The position numbers were made by a program, and so were the translations under genes. A DNA stretch of 64,000 nucleotides, from contig NZ_NVQE01000012.1 of assembly GCF_002591975.1 (NCBI RefSeq), forward strand, positions 83,590 to 147,589, read 5' to 3'. Positions 25,002 to 36,021 of this stretch are shown in pieces. This DNA comes from Mycobacterium neglectum (GTDB taxonomy: Bacteria > Actinomycetota > Actinomycetes > Mycobacteriales > Mycobacteriaceae). Position 1 is the stretch's first letter. Each line of letters begins with the position of its first letter. A model generated the notes under the pieces. That model did no database searches, was not told the DNA's origin, and saw nothing but the letters and a program-made list of their open reading frames with translations.

Positions 25002-25484
25002 ATGGATGACATGAAATATCTCCTTCGCGCCGTTGACGTGTCCAAACGGTCTGTGCGCGAGGGGAATCACCCGTTCGGGTCCGTCCTCGTCGACAGCGAG
25101 GGCAACGTCCTGCTCGAGCAGACGAACATCGAAGTGACCGAGGCGGATTGCACCGGGCACGCGGAAACGACGCTGATGCGCCAGGCCTCAAAGAAATACG
25201 ACAAGGACTTTCTCGCCACATGCACGCTCTACACGACGGCGGAGCCTTGCTCGATGTGCGCCGGGGCGATGTATTGGGCCAACGTCAGGCGCCTGGTCTA
25301 CGGCATCACCGAGAAGCAGTTGCTCGCCGAAACCGGCGACGATCCGAGGAACCCGACGTTAAGCCTCGATTGCCGCAAAGTTTTCGGCGCAGGGCAGAAG
25401 GAGATCGAGGTGATCGGACCGGTCCCGGAAGTGGCGGAGGCAGTGCTCGAACCGCACCGGAACTATTGGACACAGCAGAACTGA
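25002..25484 (+). CDS. Nucleoside/base deaminase (CDA fold)
   Basis: The 160-residue zinc enzyme has GHAETTLM (H53, catalytic E55) and EPCSMCAGAM (C83, C86), the complete zinc and proton-shuttle set of cytidine/guanine deaminases. Size and the late RKVFGAGQKEIEV segment fit the guanine or cytosine deaminase branch rather than TadA, though this is not certain. ATG at 25002 has AAGGAG 8 bp upstream. It probably shares a transcript with the MFS carrier. Confidence 0.85.
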   Translation: MDDMKYLLRAVDVSKRSVREGNHPFGSVLVDSEGNVLLEQTNIEVTEADCTGHAETTLMRQASKKYDKDFLATCTLYTTAEPCSMCAGAMYWANVRRLVYGITEKQLLAETGDDPRNPTLSLDCRKVFGAGQKEIEVIGPVPEVAEAVLEPHRNYWTQQN

Positions 25485-25495
25485 CGCCGCCTCCG

Positions 25496-28405
25496 TCAGC
25501 GGCGTTCGGACGAAGCAACCGGGTCGTCGTCCTCCCACAGGAGGAGCTGACGGACCGCGGGGCGGGATCCGTACGGTTGCAGCATGGCGCTCGCCGGCCG
25601 CGGGCGCACTCGCAGCGGCCACCAGAACCACCGCCCGAGAAGCACGGCGATGGACGGGGTCATGAACGAGCGCACGATCAGCGTGTCGAACAACAGGCCG
25701 AGGGCGATGGTCGTGCCGATCTGGCCGAGCACGACCAGATCGCTGTACACGAACGACGCCATGGTGAAGGCGAACACCAAGCCCGCCGCGGTGACGACCC
25801 CACCCGTACCCGCCATCGCCCGGATGATGCCGGTGTTCAAGCCTGCGCCGATCTCTTCCTTGAAGCGGGATATCAATAGCAGGTTGTAATCCGAACCCAC
25901 TGCCAGCAGCAGGATTATCGCCATTGGCATTATGACCCAATACAACTGGATGCCGAGGATGTGCTGCCACACGAGTATCGACAGTCCGAGTGAAGCGCCG
26001 AGCGACAGCGCCACGGTCCCCACGATGACAATCGCGGCAACGAGGCTTCGGGTGATGAACATCATGATGAGCAGGATCAGGCTGAGCGCCGCGATGACGA
26101 CGATCATCAGGTCGTACTTCGCGCTTTCCTGAATGTCCTTGTATGTCGCAGCTGTGCCACCGATGTAGATGTGGGAACCCGCCAACGGCGTGCCCTTGAC
26201 CGCCTCCTCCGCCGAGTGCCTGATCGCGTCGATGTGCGAAATACCCTGCGGGGTTGCGGGATCGACGTCATGCGTGATGATCATCCGGGCTGCTTTGCCG
26301 TCGGGCGAGAGGAACAGTTTCAGGCCGCGCTGGAATTCGGCATTGTCGAAAACCTCCGGCGGAACGTAGAACGAGTCGTCGGTTTTCGACGCGTCGAACG
26401 CGGCTCCCATAGCTGTCGAGTTCTCCAGGGCCGCCGCATTCTGATCGTAGATTCCGGACAAGGTGGCGTAGTTGGTCATGACCAACTCGCGATTGATCTG
26501 CTGACTGGCCAGCTGGGGCGGTATCAGCTCGAGCAGCTTTGGCTGAATCGCATCCAGCTTGTCCAGGCTCGACGTGACATTGGCCAGCTGGTCAGTGAGC
26601 GCGTTGATGCCGTCAAGGGCATCGAACAGCGATCGAAGCGCGAAGCACATCGGGATGTCGAAACAGTGTGGCTCCCAATAGAAATAGTTGCGCAGCGGAC
26701 GGAACTGGTCGTCGAAGTTGGCGATCTTGTCCCGCAGATCTTTCGCTACCTCGACGGTTTGGTGGAACGCCTCGACCTGTTCGTGTGTCGCGTCGTTCGC
26801 CTGTGCCTGCAACGTGGCCTGCTGCCGCAGAATGCCGATCGTCTTGTCGATTTCGTCGACCTGTTTGAGCAGGTCGTTGGCGCGGTCTTGCTGATAACCG
26901 AGATTCTGTATCTGGCCGGCACTCTGGGCGCTGATCTGAAATGGAATCGACGTGTGATCCAGCGGGGTGCCCAACGGGCGCGTAATCGATTGCACCTGAG
27001 CGATACCGGCCGTGTGGAAGACGGCCTTGGCCACCCGCTCCAACAGGATCATGTCGGTTGGATTGCGCAGATCGTGGTTCGCCTCGATCATCAGGAGTTC
27101 GGGGTTGAGCCGAGCCTTCGAGAAGTGCCGCTCGGCGGCGGCGTAACCGACATTGGACGGCGCGCGATCGGGCAGGTAGATGCCGACGTCATAGCTGGTC
27201 TTGTAGCCGGGCAGCGCCAGAAGACCCACAGCGGCCACCGCCATCGTCGCGACGAGGATCGGCCCTGGCCACCGGACGATGGCCGTGCCGATCCGACGCC
27301 ATCCCCTGGTTCGGGCTTTGCGTTTGGGTTCCAACAGCCCGAAGCGGGCGCCGATCGTCATCACGGCGGGCGCGAGGGTCAGCGCCGCCACAAGTGCCAC
27401 GAGCATACCGATCGCGGCGGGAACGCCGAGGCTCTGGAAATAGGGCAGTCGGGTGAAGCTCAGACACAAGACCGCGCCGGCGACCGTCAGACCCGAGGCC
27501 AGAATGACGTGGGCGGTCCCGCGGTACATGTTGTAGTACGACGCTTCTCGGTCGATCCCGTTGTTGCGGTCCTCGTGGTATCGGCCCATGAGGAAGATCG
27601 CATAATCGGTGCCGGCCGCGATGACCAGCAACGTGAGGATGTTGGTCGAGTAGGTCGACAGCCCGATGATCCCGGAGTTGCCGAGGAAGGCCACAATGCC
27701 ACGGGCCGCGGACATTTCGATGAGAACGGTGATCAACACCAGCAGCATGGTGACTATCGAGCGGTAGACGAGCAGCAGCATCACCGCGATCACCAGCACC
27801 GTCAGCACGGTCACCTTGGTGGTGCCTTCGTTGCCCACTTCGAACTGGTCGGCGACTTGGGGCGCCGGACCGGCGACATAGGCCTTGATGCCGGGTGGCG
27901 CAGGCGTGCTGTTCACGATGTCGCGGACGGCTTCAACCGATGCGATGGACTCAGGTTCGCCCAGGTTGCCGGTGAGGAAAACCTGGACATAGGCCGCCTT
28001 GCCGTCGGAGCTCTGAGATCCCGCCGCCGTCAACGGGTCTCCCCAGAAGTCCTGAACGTGCTGAACGTGCTTGTGGTCCTGCTCAAAACGGTCGACCAGC
28101 GTGTCGTAGTACCGATGCGCTTCGGTTCCGAGCGGCTCATCGCCCTCCAGCACAACCATGGCCGCACCGTCGGAATCGAATTCTTGAAAAACGGCGCCAA
28201 TCTTCTTGAATGCCTGCAGCGATGGTGAATCGGGTGAGCTCATTGCCACGTTGTGTGCTTCGCCGACGACCTCCAGCTGCGGAACGAGGGCGTTGGTGAG
28301 CCCGGCCACAACCAGCCAGAACAGCACGATCGGCACCGAAAGCCAACGGATCCACTTCGCGATGCGGTCCGTCAGCGACGTTCGAGAATCCTGCTGGTTG
28401 CTCAT
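25496..28405 (-). CDS. MmpL family RND transporter
   Basis: The 969-residue protein has the MmpL layout: one helix near residue 20, a large periplasmic loop, five helices (about 200-380), a second long loop (to about 750) and five more helices. It carries GTDYAIFLMGRYHEDR and GSDYNLLLISRFKEE, the paired Asp-Tyr proton-relay sites in helices 4 and 10. MmpL proteins export lipids or siderophores and drugs using proton force. It overlaps the MmpS gene by 4 bp, as is usual for this pair. Confidence 0.93.
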   Translation of the reverse strand: MSNQQDSRTSLTDRIAKWIRWLSVPIVLFWLVVAGLTNALVPQLEVVGEAHNVAMSSPDSPSLQAFKKIGAVFQEFDSDGAAMVVLEGDEPLGTEAHRYYDTLVDRFEQDHKHVQHVQDFWGDPLTAAGSQSSDGKAAYVQVFLTGNLGEPESIASVEAVRDIVNSTPAPPGIKAYVAGPAPQVADQFEVGNEGTTKVTVLTVLVIAVMLLLVYRSIVTMLLVLITVLIEMSAARGIVAFLGNSGIIGLSTYSTNILTLLVIAAGTDYAIFLMGRYHEDRNNGIDREASYYNMYRGTAHVILASGLTVAGAVLCLSFTRLPYFQSLGVPAAIGMLVALVAALTLAPAVMTIGARFGLLEPKRKARTRGWRRIGTAIVRWPGPILVATMAVAAVGLLALPGYKTSYDVGIYLPDRAPSNVGYAAAERHFSKARLNPELLMIEANHDLRNPTDMILLERVAKAVFHTAGIAQVQSITRPLGTPLDHTSIPFQISAQSAGQIQNLGYQQDRANDLLKQVDEIDKTIGILRQQATLQAQANDATHEQVEAFHQTVEVAKDLRDKIANFDDQFRPLRNYFYWEPHCFDIPMCFALRSLFDALDGINALTDQLANVTSSLDKLDAIQPKLLELIPPQLASQQINRELVMTNYATLSGIYDQNAAALENSTAMGAAFDASKTDDSFYVPPEVFDNAEFQRGLKLFLSPDGKAARMIITHDVDPATPQGISHIDAIRHSAEEAVKGTPLAGSHIYIGGTAATYKDIQESAKYDLMIVVIAALSLILLIMMFITRSLVAAIVIVGTVALSLGASLGLSILVWQHILGIQLYWVIMPMAIILLLAVGSDYNLLLISRFKEEIGAGLNTGIIRAMAGTGGVVTAAGLVFAFTMASFVYSDLVVLGQIGTTIALGLLFDTLIVRSFMTPSIAVLLGRWFWWPLRVRPRPASAMLQPYGSRPAVRQLLLWEDDDPVASSERR

Positions 28406-28848
28406 CCCGACTTATCCAGGCAGAAGGTGTAGGCGTTCATGGTGTTGACCTGTCTCTCGTCCTTGACCACGTCGTCGATGACGATGCGGCAGCCGAGGGA
28501 TTCGCTGTCGCCCTGCGCCATGACGTTGACAAGCACTGCCGTCTGGGTCGTCGTGATGTCGTATCGCCACGGGAGGGTCACATCTTCGGCGCGCTGCGGC
28601 TGGGCGTCGACGTCCAGATAGTTGATCGTTGCCACGGTGCCCGGCGGGCCGAACACTTCGAGGACGACGTGCTTGGGGTTGAACGGCACGATCTCATCGG
28701 AAAGGGCTTCCGCAGTGGAGGTGTCATGGCCTGAACCGGCTATACCGTGCAGGCGGTAGACGGCGTAGCCGGCAAGGGCCACGACGACGACGGCGACCAT
28801 GAGCATCCAGCTTCGACCCAGAAGGCGACCCACCGAAAACCCCTGCAC
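28402..28848 (-). CDS. MmpS family membrane protein
   Basis: The 148-residue protein has one N-terminal membrane helix (WMLMVAVVVVALAGYAVY) and an extracytoplasmic beta-sandwich. The latter has HVVLEVFGPPGTVATINYLD and a late CRIVIDDVVKDE, both typical of MmpS accessory proteins. MmpS partners the MmpL encoded just downstream. The promoter gap upstream contains tandem GTAC repeats and the TetR gene lies beyond it. Confidence 0.92.
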   Translation of the reverse strand: MQGFSVGRLLGRSWMLMVAVVVVALAGYAVYRLHGIAGSGHDTSTAEALSDEIVPFNPKHVVLEVFGPPGTVATINYLDVDAQPQRAEDVTLPWRYDITTTQTAVLVNVMAQGDSESLGCRIVIDDVVKDERQVNTMNAYTFCLDKSG

Positions 28849-28925
28849 CCGCCAGCCTTTCGATACCGCGACACGAGGCGTGGACTGACCCTATCTCAGT
28901 CCGGCGACATATCAACCTTGTTGAC

Positions 28926-28943
28926 AGTACGGTACGGTACCGG
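28926..28943. promoter_or_regulatory. Candidate operator of the mmpS-mmpL promoter
   Basis: AGTACGGTACGGTACCGG contains three GTAC steps with an 8-bp palindrome CGGTACCG at 28935-28942. It lies about 80 bp upstream of the mmpS start, between the TetR gene and mmpS. Actinobacterial TetR regulators often bind such GTAC-rich repeats. The site is suggestive, and binding by the neighbouring TetR is an inference. Confidence 0.5.
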
Positions 28944-28985
28944 ACAGCACAACCCGTACGGGCACACCGACTGAGCAGCCGTTTT

Positions 28986-29582
28986 TTAGCTGTTCAGTCG
29001 GGTGAGGCTGGGAATCACCACATCGTCGACGAGCGCTTGCACCGTGCGCCGACTGGGCGGCCGCAACGAAAAGATGGACCGGAAGATGAGGTAGCCGGGC
29101 ATCACGTCCCAGAGATCGTCGGTGATGGCGGCGGCGTCGATTTCCCCGCGTTCGACGGCTTGTCCCAGGACGTGCTTGAACAGGGCCTTGCGTTGATCCA
29201 GGAACTGGTGCTGCATGACGTCGTTGAGCGCGGGGTTACGGGATGCCTCGACCAGGACCGCCCGCACGGTGCTTGCGTGTGTGCGTGCCTGGTTGCAGAT
29301 CACCTCTCCCAACTGCAATAGGTCGCCGCGCAGGGTGCCGGTCTCGGGGGCCACCGCGACCTGGCGGACCCCCTCGCTAAATGCCGCCAACACGAGTTCG
29401 GCCTTCGTCGGCCACCGCCGATACACCGTGGCCTTGCTGGCCCGCGCGCCCGCGGCGACGGCATCCAACGTCAGCCCGTCATAGCCTTCCTCCTGAAGTA
29501 ACCGCAACGTCACGGCCAGGAGTTCGGCCTCCCGCGGCGACCACGGCGAGGACTCCACAGCACGGGCGGCACCGGAGGTCAT
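28986..29582 (-). CDS. TetR/AcrR family regulator of the MmpS-MmpL pair
   Basis: The 198-residue protein has a standard HTH: SPREAELLAVTLRLLQEEG, LTLDAVAAGARASKATVYRRW and PTKAELVLAAF. The C-terminal half resembles the TetR C-terminal type with RPPSRRTVQALVDDVV. It lies upstream of mmpS-mmpL on the same strand, the common layout for a local efflux repressor. It is divergent from the SulP gene by about 90 bp, so it might also affect that gene. Confidence 0.85.
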   Translation of the reverse strand: MTSGAARAVESSPWSPREAELLAVTLRLLQEEGYDGLTLDAVAAGARASKATVYRRWPTKAELVLAAFSEGVRQVAVAPETGTLRGDLLQLGEVICNQARTHASTVRAVLVEASRNPALNDVMQHQFLDQRKALFKHVLGQAVERGEIDAAAITDDLWDVMPGYLIFRSIFSLRPPSRRTVQALVDDVVIPSLTRLNS

Positions 29583-29674
29583 CGCACCACCCTAGATCGG
29601 GCAGGCAACCAGACCTCTTCGGATGACGCGTTTGCGCCGCAATCGACGTCGCGCAATGCAGAATCCTTGCCACG

Positions 29675-31354
29675 ATGACATTGGTCAAATGGGCGCCCGG
29701 CGTCGCGCAGTTTCGGGGATACCAGCGGCGCTGGTTGCGCGGCGACGTCCTGGCCGGCCTGACCGTGGCGGCCTACCTGGTACCTCAGGTGATGGCCTAC
29801 GCGACGGTCGCGGGGCTCCCACCGGTGGCCGGGCTGTGGGCGGCGATCGCGCCACTTGCCCTGTACGCATTGCTCGGCTCGTCTCGGCAACTGTCGGTCG
29901 GACCCGAATCCACGACCGCGTTGATGACTGCCGTCGTTCTCGCGCCGATCGTCATCGGCGATCCAGCACGCTACGCGGCTCTGGCTGCCGTCCTGGCGTT
30001 GCTGGTCGGAGCGATCTGTCTCGTGGGCGGCATCGCACGGCTGGGCTTTCTCGCCAACCTGCTGTCGCGACCGGTGCTCATCGGATACATGACGGGCATC
30101 GCCATCGTCATGATCGCCAGCCAACTGGGCAAGACCACCGGCGTCGCAGTCCAGGGAGACGAGTTCATCGACCAGATAAGGTCTTTCGCGACCGGGATCG
30201 GACAGGCGCATTGGCCGACGGTGGTGCTGGCAGCTTTGGTGCTGCTGCTTCTGCTCTCGCTGGCACATTGGCTGCCCCGTGCACCGGGACCGGTGATCGC
30301 TGTGCTAGTCGCCACGGCATCAGTCGGCGCCCTGTCCCTCGATACGCGCGGGATTGCGGTCGTTGGCCAAGTCCCGTCCGGCCTACCGACGCCGGGACTA
30401 CCACCAGTCTCGTTGAGCGACTTGGCAACACTGGCCATCCCAGCCGTCGGCATTGCGATCGTCGCGTTCTCCGACAATGTGTTGTCCGCACGCGCGTTCG
30501 CCACCCGCAGAAGTGAGGAGATCGACGCGAACGCGGAACTGCGCGCGGTCGGGATGTGCAACATCGCCGCCGGGGTAACCCACGGGTTTCCGGTCAGCTC
30601 TAGCGGCAGCCGCACCGCCGTCGGCGACATCGTCGGCAGCCGTACGCAGCTCTACTCACTGGTCGCGCTGGGATGCGTCGTCGTGGTGCTCGTCTTCGCA
30701 GGCGGCCTGCTGGCGGTGTTTCCGACCGCGGCGCTTGGCGCGTTGGTGGTATTTGCCGCACTGCACTTGATCGACCTCGCGGAGTTTCGCCGCCTGGCGC
30801 GGTTTCGCCGCAGCGAACTGATCCTCGCATTGGCCACCACGGCGGCCGTGTTGGGATTCGGCGTGCTCTATGGCGTTGTCGTCGCCGTTGTTCTGTCCAT
30901 TCTGGAATTGCTACGACGCCTGGCGCACGCACATGACAGCGTTCTCGGGTTCGTCCCGGGTATCGCGGGGATGCACGACATCGATGACTACCCAGGGGCG
31001 ACCCGCGTGCCCGGCCTGGTGGTGTATCGCTATGACGCACCGCTGTGCTTCGCCAACGCGGAGGACTTCCGGACCCGCGCACTGGCTGCCGTGGACAACA
31101 ATCCGGAACCCGTCGAATGGTTTGTGCTCAACGCCGAGTCCAATGTGGAGGTCGACCTGACAGCACTCGATGCCCTGGAGCAGCTGCGCGTCGAATTGGC
31201 CCGCCGTGGAATCGTTTTCGCAATGGCCAGAGTCAAACAGGACTTACGCGAATCGTTGCACGCTGCGGGGATTCTGGACGAGATCGGCGAAGATCGCATC
31301 TTCATGACGTTGCCCACCGCTGTGGAAGAGTTCAAGCGCCACAGCCGGTCCTGA
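29675..31354 (+). CDS. SulP family anion transporter with STAS domain
   Basis: The 559-residue protein has the SulP transmembrane core (about residues 20-410). Marks are DVLAGLTVAAYLVPQVMAYATVAGLPP, SVGPESTTALMTA and NIAAGVTHGFPVSSSGSRTAV. A cytoplasmic STAS domain follows (about 435-550). SulP carriers move sulfate, bicarbonate or other anions, and which one cannot be told. It is convergent with the haem sensor kinase (32 bp apart). No dormancy-type box is visible at its promoter. Confidence 0.9.
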   Translation: MTLVKWAPGVAQFRGYQRRWLRGDVLAGLTVAAYLVPQVMAYATVAGLPPVAGLWAAIAPLALYALLGSSRQLSVGPESTTALMTAVVLAPIVIGDPARYAALAAVLALLVGAICLVGGIARLGFLANLLSRPVLIGYMTGIAIVMIASQLGKTTGVAVQGDEFIDQIRSFATGIGQAHWPTVVLAALVLLLLLSLAHWLPRAPGPVIAVLVATASVGALSLDTRGIAVVGQVPSGLPTPGLPPVSLSDLATLAIPAVGIAIVAFSDNVLSARAFATRRSEEIDANAELRAVGMCNIAAGVTHGFPVSSSGSRTAVGDIVGSRTQLYSLVALGCVVVVLVFAGGLLAVFPTAALGALVVFAALHLIDLAEFRRLARFRRSELILALATTAAVLGFGVLYGVVVAVVLSILELLRRLAHAHDSVLGFVPGIAGMHDIDDYPGATRVPGLVVYRYDAPLCFANAEDFRTRALAAVDNNPEPVEWFVLNAESNVEVDLTALDALEQLRVELARRGIVFAMARVKQDLRESLHAAGILDEIGEDRIFMTLPTAVEEFKRHSRS

Positions 31355-31386
31355 GCCGCGGGCGACAACGGACGGACAACTCACTT

Positions 31387-33881
<2,495 letters not shown>

Positions 33882-33916
33882 GCGCCCAACGCTAAAAACA
33901 GCGCCGCCGCAGGCTA

Positions 33917-33955
33917 AGGACCGAAGGTCCTGAGCATCAATGCCAAAAGCGCTCC
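33917..33955 (-). promoter_or_regulatory. Paired DosR-like boxes
   Basis: AGGACCGAAGGTCCT (33917-33931) is an exact palindrome around GAA, and GCCAAAAGCGCTCC (33942-33955) forms a second site with its centre about 20-25 bp away. They lie 36-74 bp upstream of the SRPBCC gene. The 40-bp segment 33917-33956 is identical at 30 of 40 positions to 43648-43687 without gaps. Confidence 0.75.
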
Positions 33956-34017
33956 AATGGCCAGAATGACCGAGCGCGACGATCACCGTTCACCCGGTCC
34001 GCACGCCCCCCGCCCTA

Positions 34018-34341
<324 letters not shown>

Positions 34342-35217
34342 TCATGCGGCGGCCCCGCCCGCAGCCGAGGCACCGGCGAAGCGACGCAGCGGGCAATGGG
34401 CATACCGGGTGCAGGCGAATGTCATCGCCGCGGCGATTCCTGTCAGCGTTGCGAAGGCGATTCCGACGCTCAGGTGGATCTCTTGGGCCAGAATCACCGA
34501 CGACATCGCCAGGACGAACCAGCCGAACGTCTTCCGCAGCGCATCAGGGTCGACCATCGCAGTGAGGCGCGCCCCGACCAGTGCGCCGACCACGGCCGCT
34601 GCGGTGACGGCAAGCGCGATCCCCCAGTCGATCTGGACACTGGACAGGTATCCGGCCAGGCCGGCGAACGACTTCATCGCGATGACGACCAGCGAGGTGC
34701 CGACCGCGACCGGCATCGGCAGCCCGCCGAGCAGAGCGAGGGCGGGCACGACCAGGAATCCGCCGCCGGCACCGACCAGCCCGGTCACCAGTCCAACCAC
34801 CAGGCCCTCGGCGATGATCTTCGGGACCGGCAGGTGATGCCCGCCCTCGAAGGCGTCGACGTTCTTGCGTCCCCGCAGCATCGCGACGGCCGTGGCGATC
34901 ATCATGAGGGCGAATCCGATGAGTAGGACGGTGCCGGGGATGAACCGGGCCAGCACTCCGCCCCCATAAGCACCGGCCATTCCTGCCGCGCCGAAGATCA
35001 GGCCGGTGCGCCACTGCACCCGGCAGGCCCTCGCATGCGAGATCGCGCCGATCGCACTCGTGACGCCGACGACCAACAACGAGGTCGCGATGGCCTGCTT
35101 GGCGTCCATGCCCGCGACATAGGCCAGCAGCGGGACGGTGAGGATGGACCCGCCGCCGCCGAGCAGGCCGAGTGCGACGCCGACGAAAACTGCGAGGCCG
35201 ATGGTGACTGCAATCAT
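34342..35217 (-). CDS. Sulfite exporter TauE/SafE family protein
   Basis: The 291-residue membrane protein has about eight helices in two repeats, each with the family loop GLLGGGGSILTVPLLAYVAG or GLVGAGGGFLVVPALALLGG. TauE/SafE proteins export sulfite or sulfoacetate-type anions. It is downstream of the rhodanese gene on the same strand (6-bp gap), so sulfur oxyanions formed by the cluster may leave through it. A second family member is at 40489. Confidence 0.87.
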   Translation of the reverse strand: MIAVTIGLAVFVGVALGLLGGGGSILTVPLLAYVAGMDAKQAIATSLLVVGVTSAIGAISHARACRVQWRTGLIFGAAGMAGAYGGGVLARFIPGTVLLIGFALMMIATAVAMLRGRKNVDAFEGGHHLPVPKIIAEGLVVGLVTGLVGAGGGFLVVPALALLGGLPMPVAVGTSLVVIAMKSFAGLAGYLSSVQIDWGIALAVTAAAVVGALVGARLTAMVDPDALRKTFGWFVLAMSSVILAQEIHLSVGIAFATLTGIAAAMTFACTRYAHCPLRRFAGASAAGGAAA

Positions 35218-35223
35218 GTTCGG

Positions 35224-35817
35224 CTAGCTCACTTTCCGGCCCGTGGGAGCGGAGCCGACCAGCTGGGACACGATGGTCGGGGCGTCGCAGGCGGCACCGC
35301 GGTTGTAAGGGAGCTTCGACAGCAACGTCCCCATCGCGCACGTGTTGGAGAGTGCCGCGAAGGCCAGTCCGCCGCCGACCGCCCCGGCCACCCATTTGAG
35401 CTTGGGGGCCGCGATGCTGCCGAGGATGCTGGAGACCACGATCGACCCGGCAACAAGGCGGACCTGGCGCTCAAGGTCCCATCGTTGGGTGCCCCGGTTT
35501 ACCGCGAAGCCGTTGGCCTCCCACGCGGTGATGCCCCCGTCGAGGATGTGCACATTGGACAACCCGGCGTTACGCAGCGTCTCTTCGGCCTGGGCGGCGC
35601 GCTGTCCGGAACGACAGACCAGCACGACGTCCTCGTCGAGATGCTTGATGATCTCGTCACGGTGCTCGCGCAGCAGATCCAGAGGCACGTTGTAAGCGCC
35701 GGCTATGTGGGCCGTCTCGAACTCCCCCGGCGTGCGGACATCGAGAACCCGGGGTGGCCTGGCCGAACCGAGCAGATCGCGCAGGTACTGCGAATCGATG
35801 GTGGCGGTCATGGTCAT
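35224..35817 (-). CDS. Rhodanese-like protein with DUF2892 membrane tail
   Basis: The 197-residue protein has a rhodanese domain (VLDVRTPGEFETAHIAGAYNVPLD, active-site C68 in VCRSGQRAAQ) followed by two hydrophobic helices (about 120-165) of the DUF2892 type, as in YgaP. It should carry sulfane sulfur on C68 as a membrane-bound sulfurtransferase. It is the first gene of the minus-strand half of the regulon, and its promoter region (35818-36021) has four CstR-type operators shared with the divergent dioxygenase gene. Confidence 0.87.
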   Translation of the reverse strand: MTMTATIDSQYLRDLLGSARPPRVLDVRTPGEFETAHIAGAYNVPLDLLREHRDEIIKHLDEDVVLVCRSGQRAAQAEETLRNAGLSNVHILDGGITAWEANGFAVNRGTQRWDLERQVRLVAGSIVVSSILGSIAAPKLKWVAGAVGGGLAFAALSNTCAMGTLLSKLPYNRGAACDAPTIVSQLVGSAPTGRKVS

Positions 35818-35871
35818 GGTTCAGAACGTCCTTTCGACTGGCCGGCGGTGACCTAATCCTCTAGGCGTTAG

Positions 35872-35887
35872 ATACCGCCGGGGGTAT
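35872..35887. promoter_or_regulatory. CstR-type operator, copy 2
   Basis: ATACCGCCGGGGGTAT matches ATACCC-N4-GGGTAT with one mismatch. It is 55 bp upstream of the rhodanese start and is the operator closest to that minus-strand promoter. Confidence 0.7.
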
Positions 35888-35907
35888 GTTCAATTAGGAT
35901 TGTAGCT

Positions 35908-35923
35908 ATACCCCCACCGGTAT
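35908..35923. promoter_or_regulatory. CstR-type operator, copy 3
   Basis: ATACCCCCACCGGTAT matches the operator pattern with one mismatch in the right arm. Together with copy 2 (centres 36 bp apart) it covers the promoter of the minus-strand sulfur genes. Confidence 0.7.
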
Positions 35924-35941
35924 TGTCAAGAGGGGAATGAG

Positions 35942-35957
35942 ATACCCCCCAGGGTAG
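35942..35957. promoter_or_regulatory. CstR-type operator, copy 4
   Basis: ATACCCCCCAGGGTAG has a complete left arm and one mismatch at the last base. It overlaps the likely -35 side of the plus-strand promoter. Confidence 0.7.
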
Positions 35958-35962
35958 TTGAC

Positions 35963-35978
35963 ATACCCATAGGGGTAT
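35963..35978. promoter_or_regulatory. CstR-type operator, copy 5
   Basis: ATACCCATAGGGGTAT is the best copy, a near-perfect inverted repeat. It is 43 bp upstream of the persulfide dioxygenase start, centred 21 bp from copy 4, and should block the plus-strand transcript. Confidence 0.8.
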
Positions 35979-36021
35979 ATGCCAGGATGGCATTGACCAA
36001 CCGAATGAAAGGACTGAGGAC

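Noticed and set aside
26171..28228. A 685-residue open frame antisense to mmpL
   Set aside because: It is a shadow of the MmpL coding frame with arginine-rich, unstructured content.
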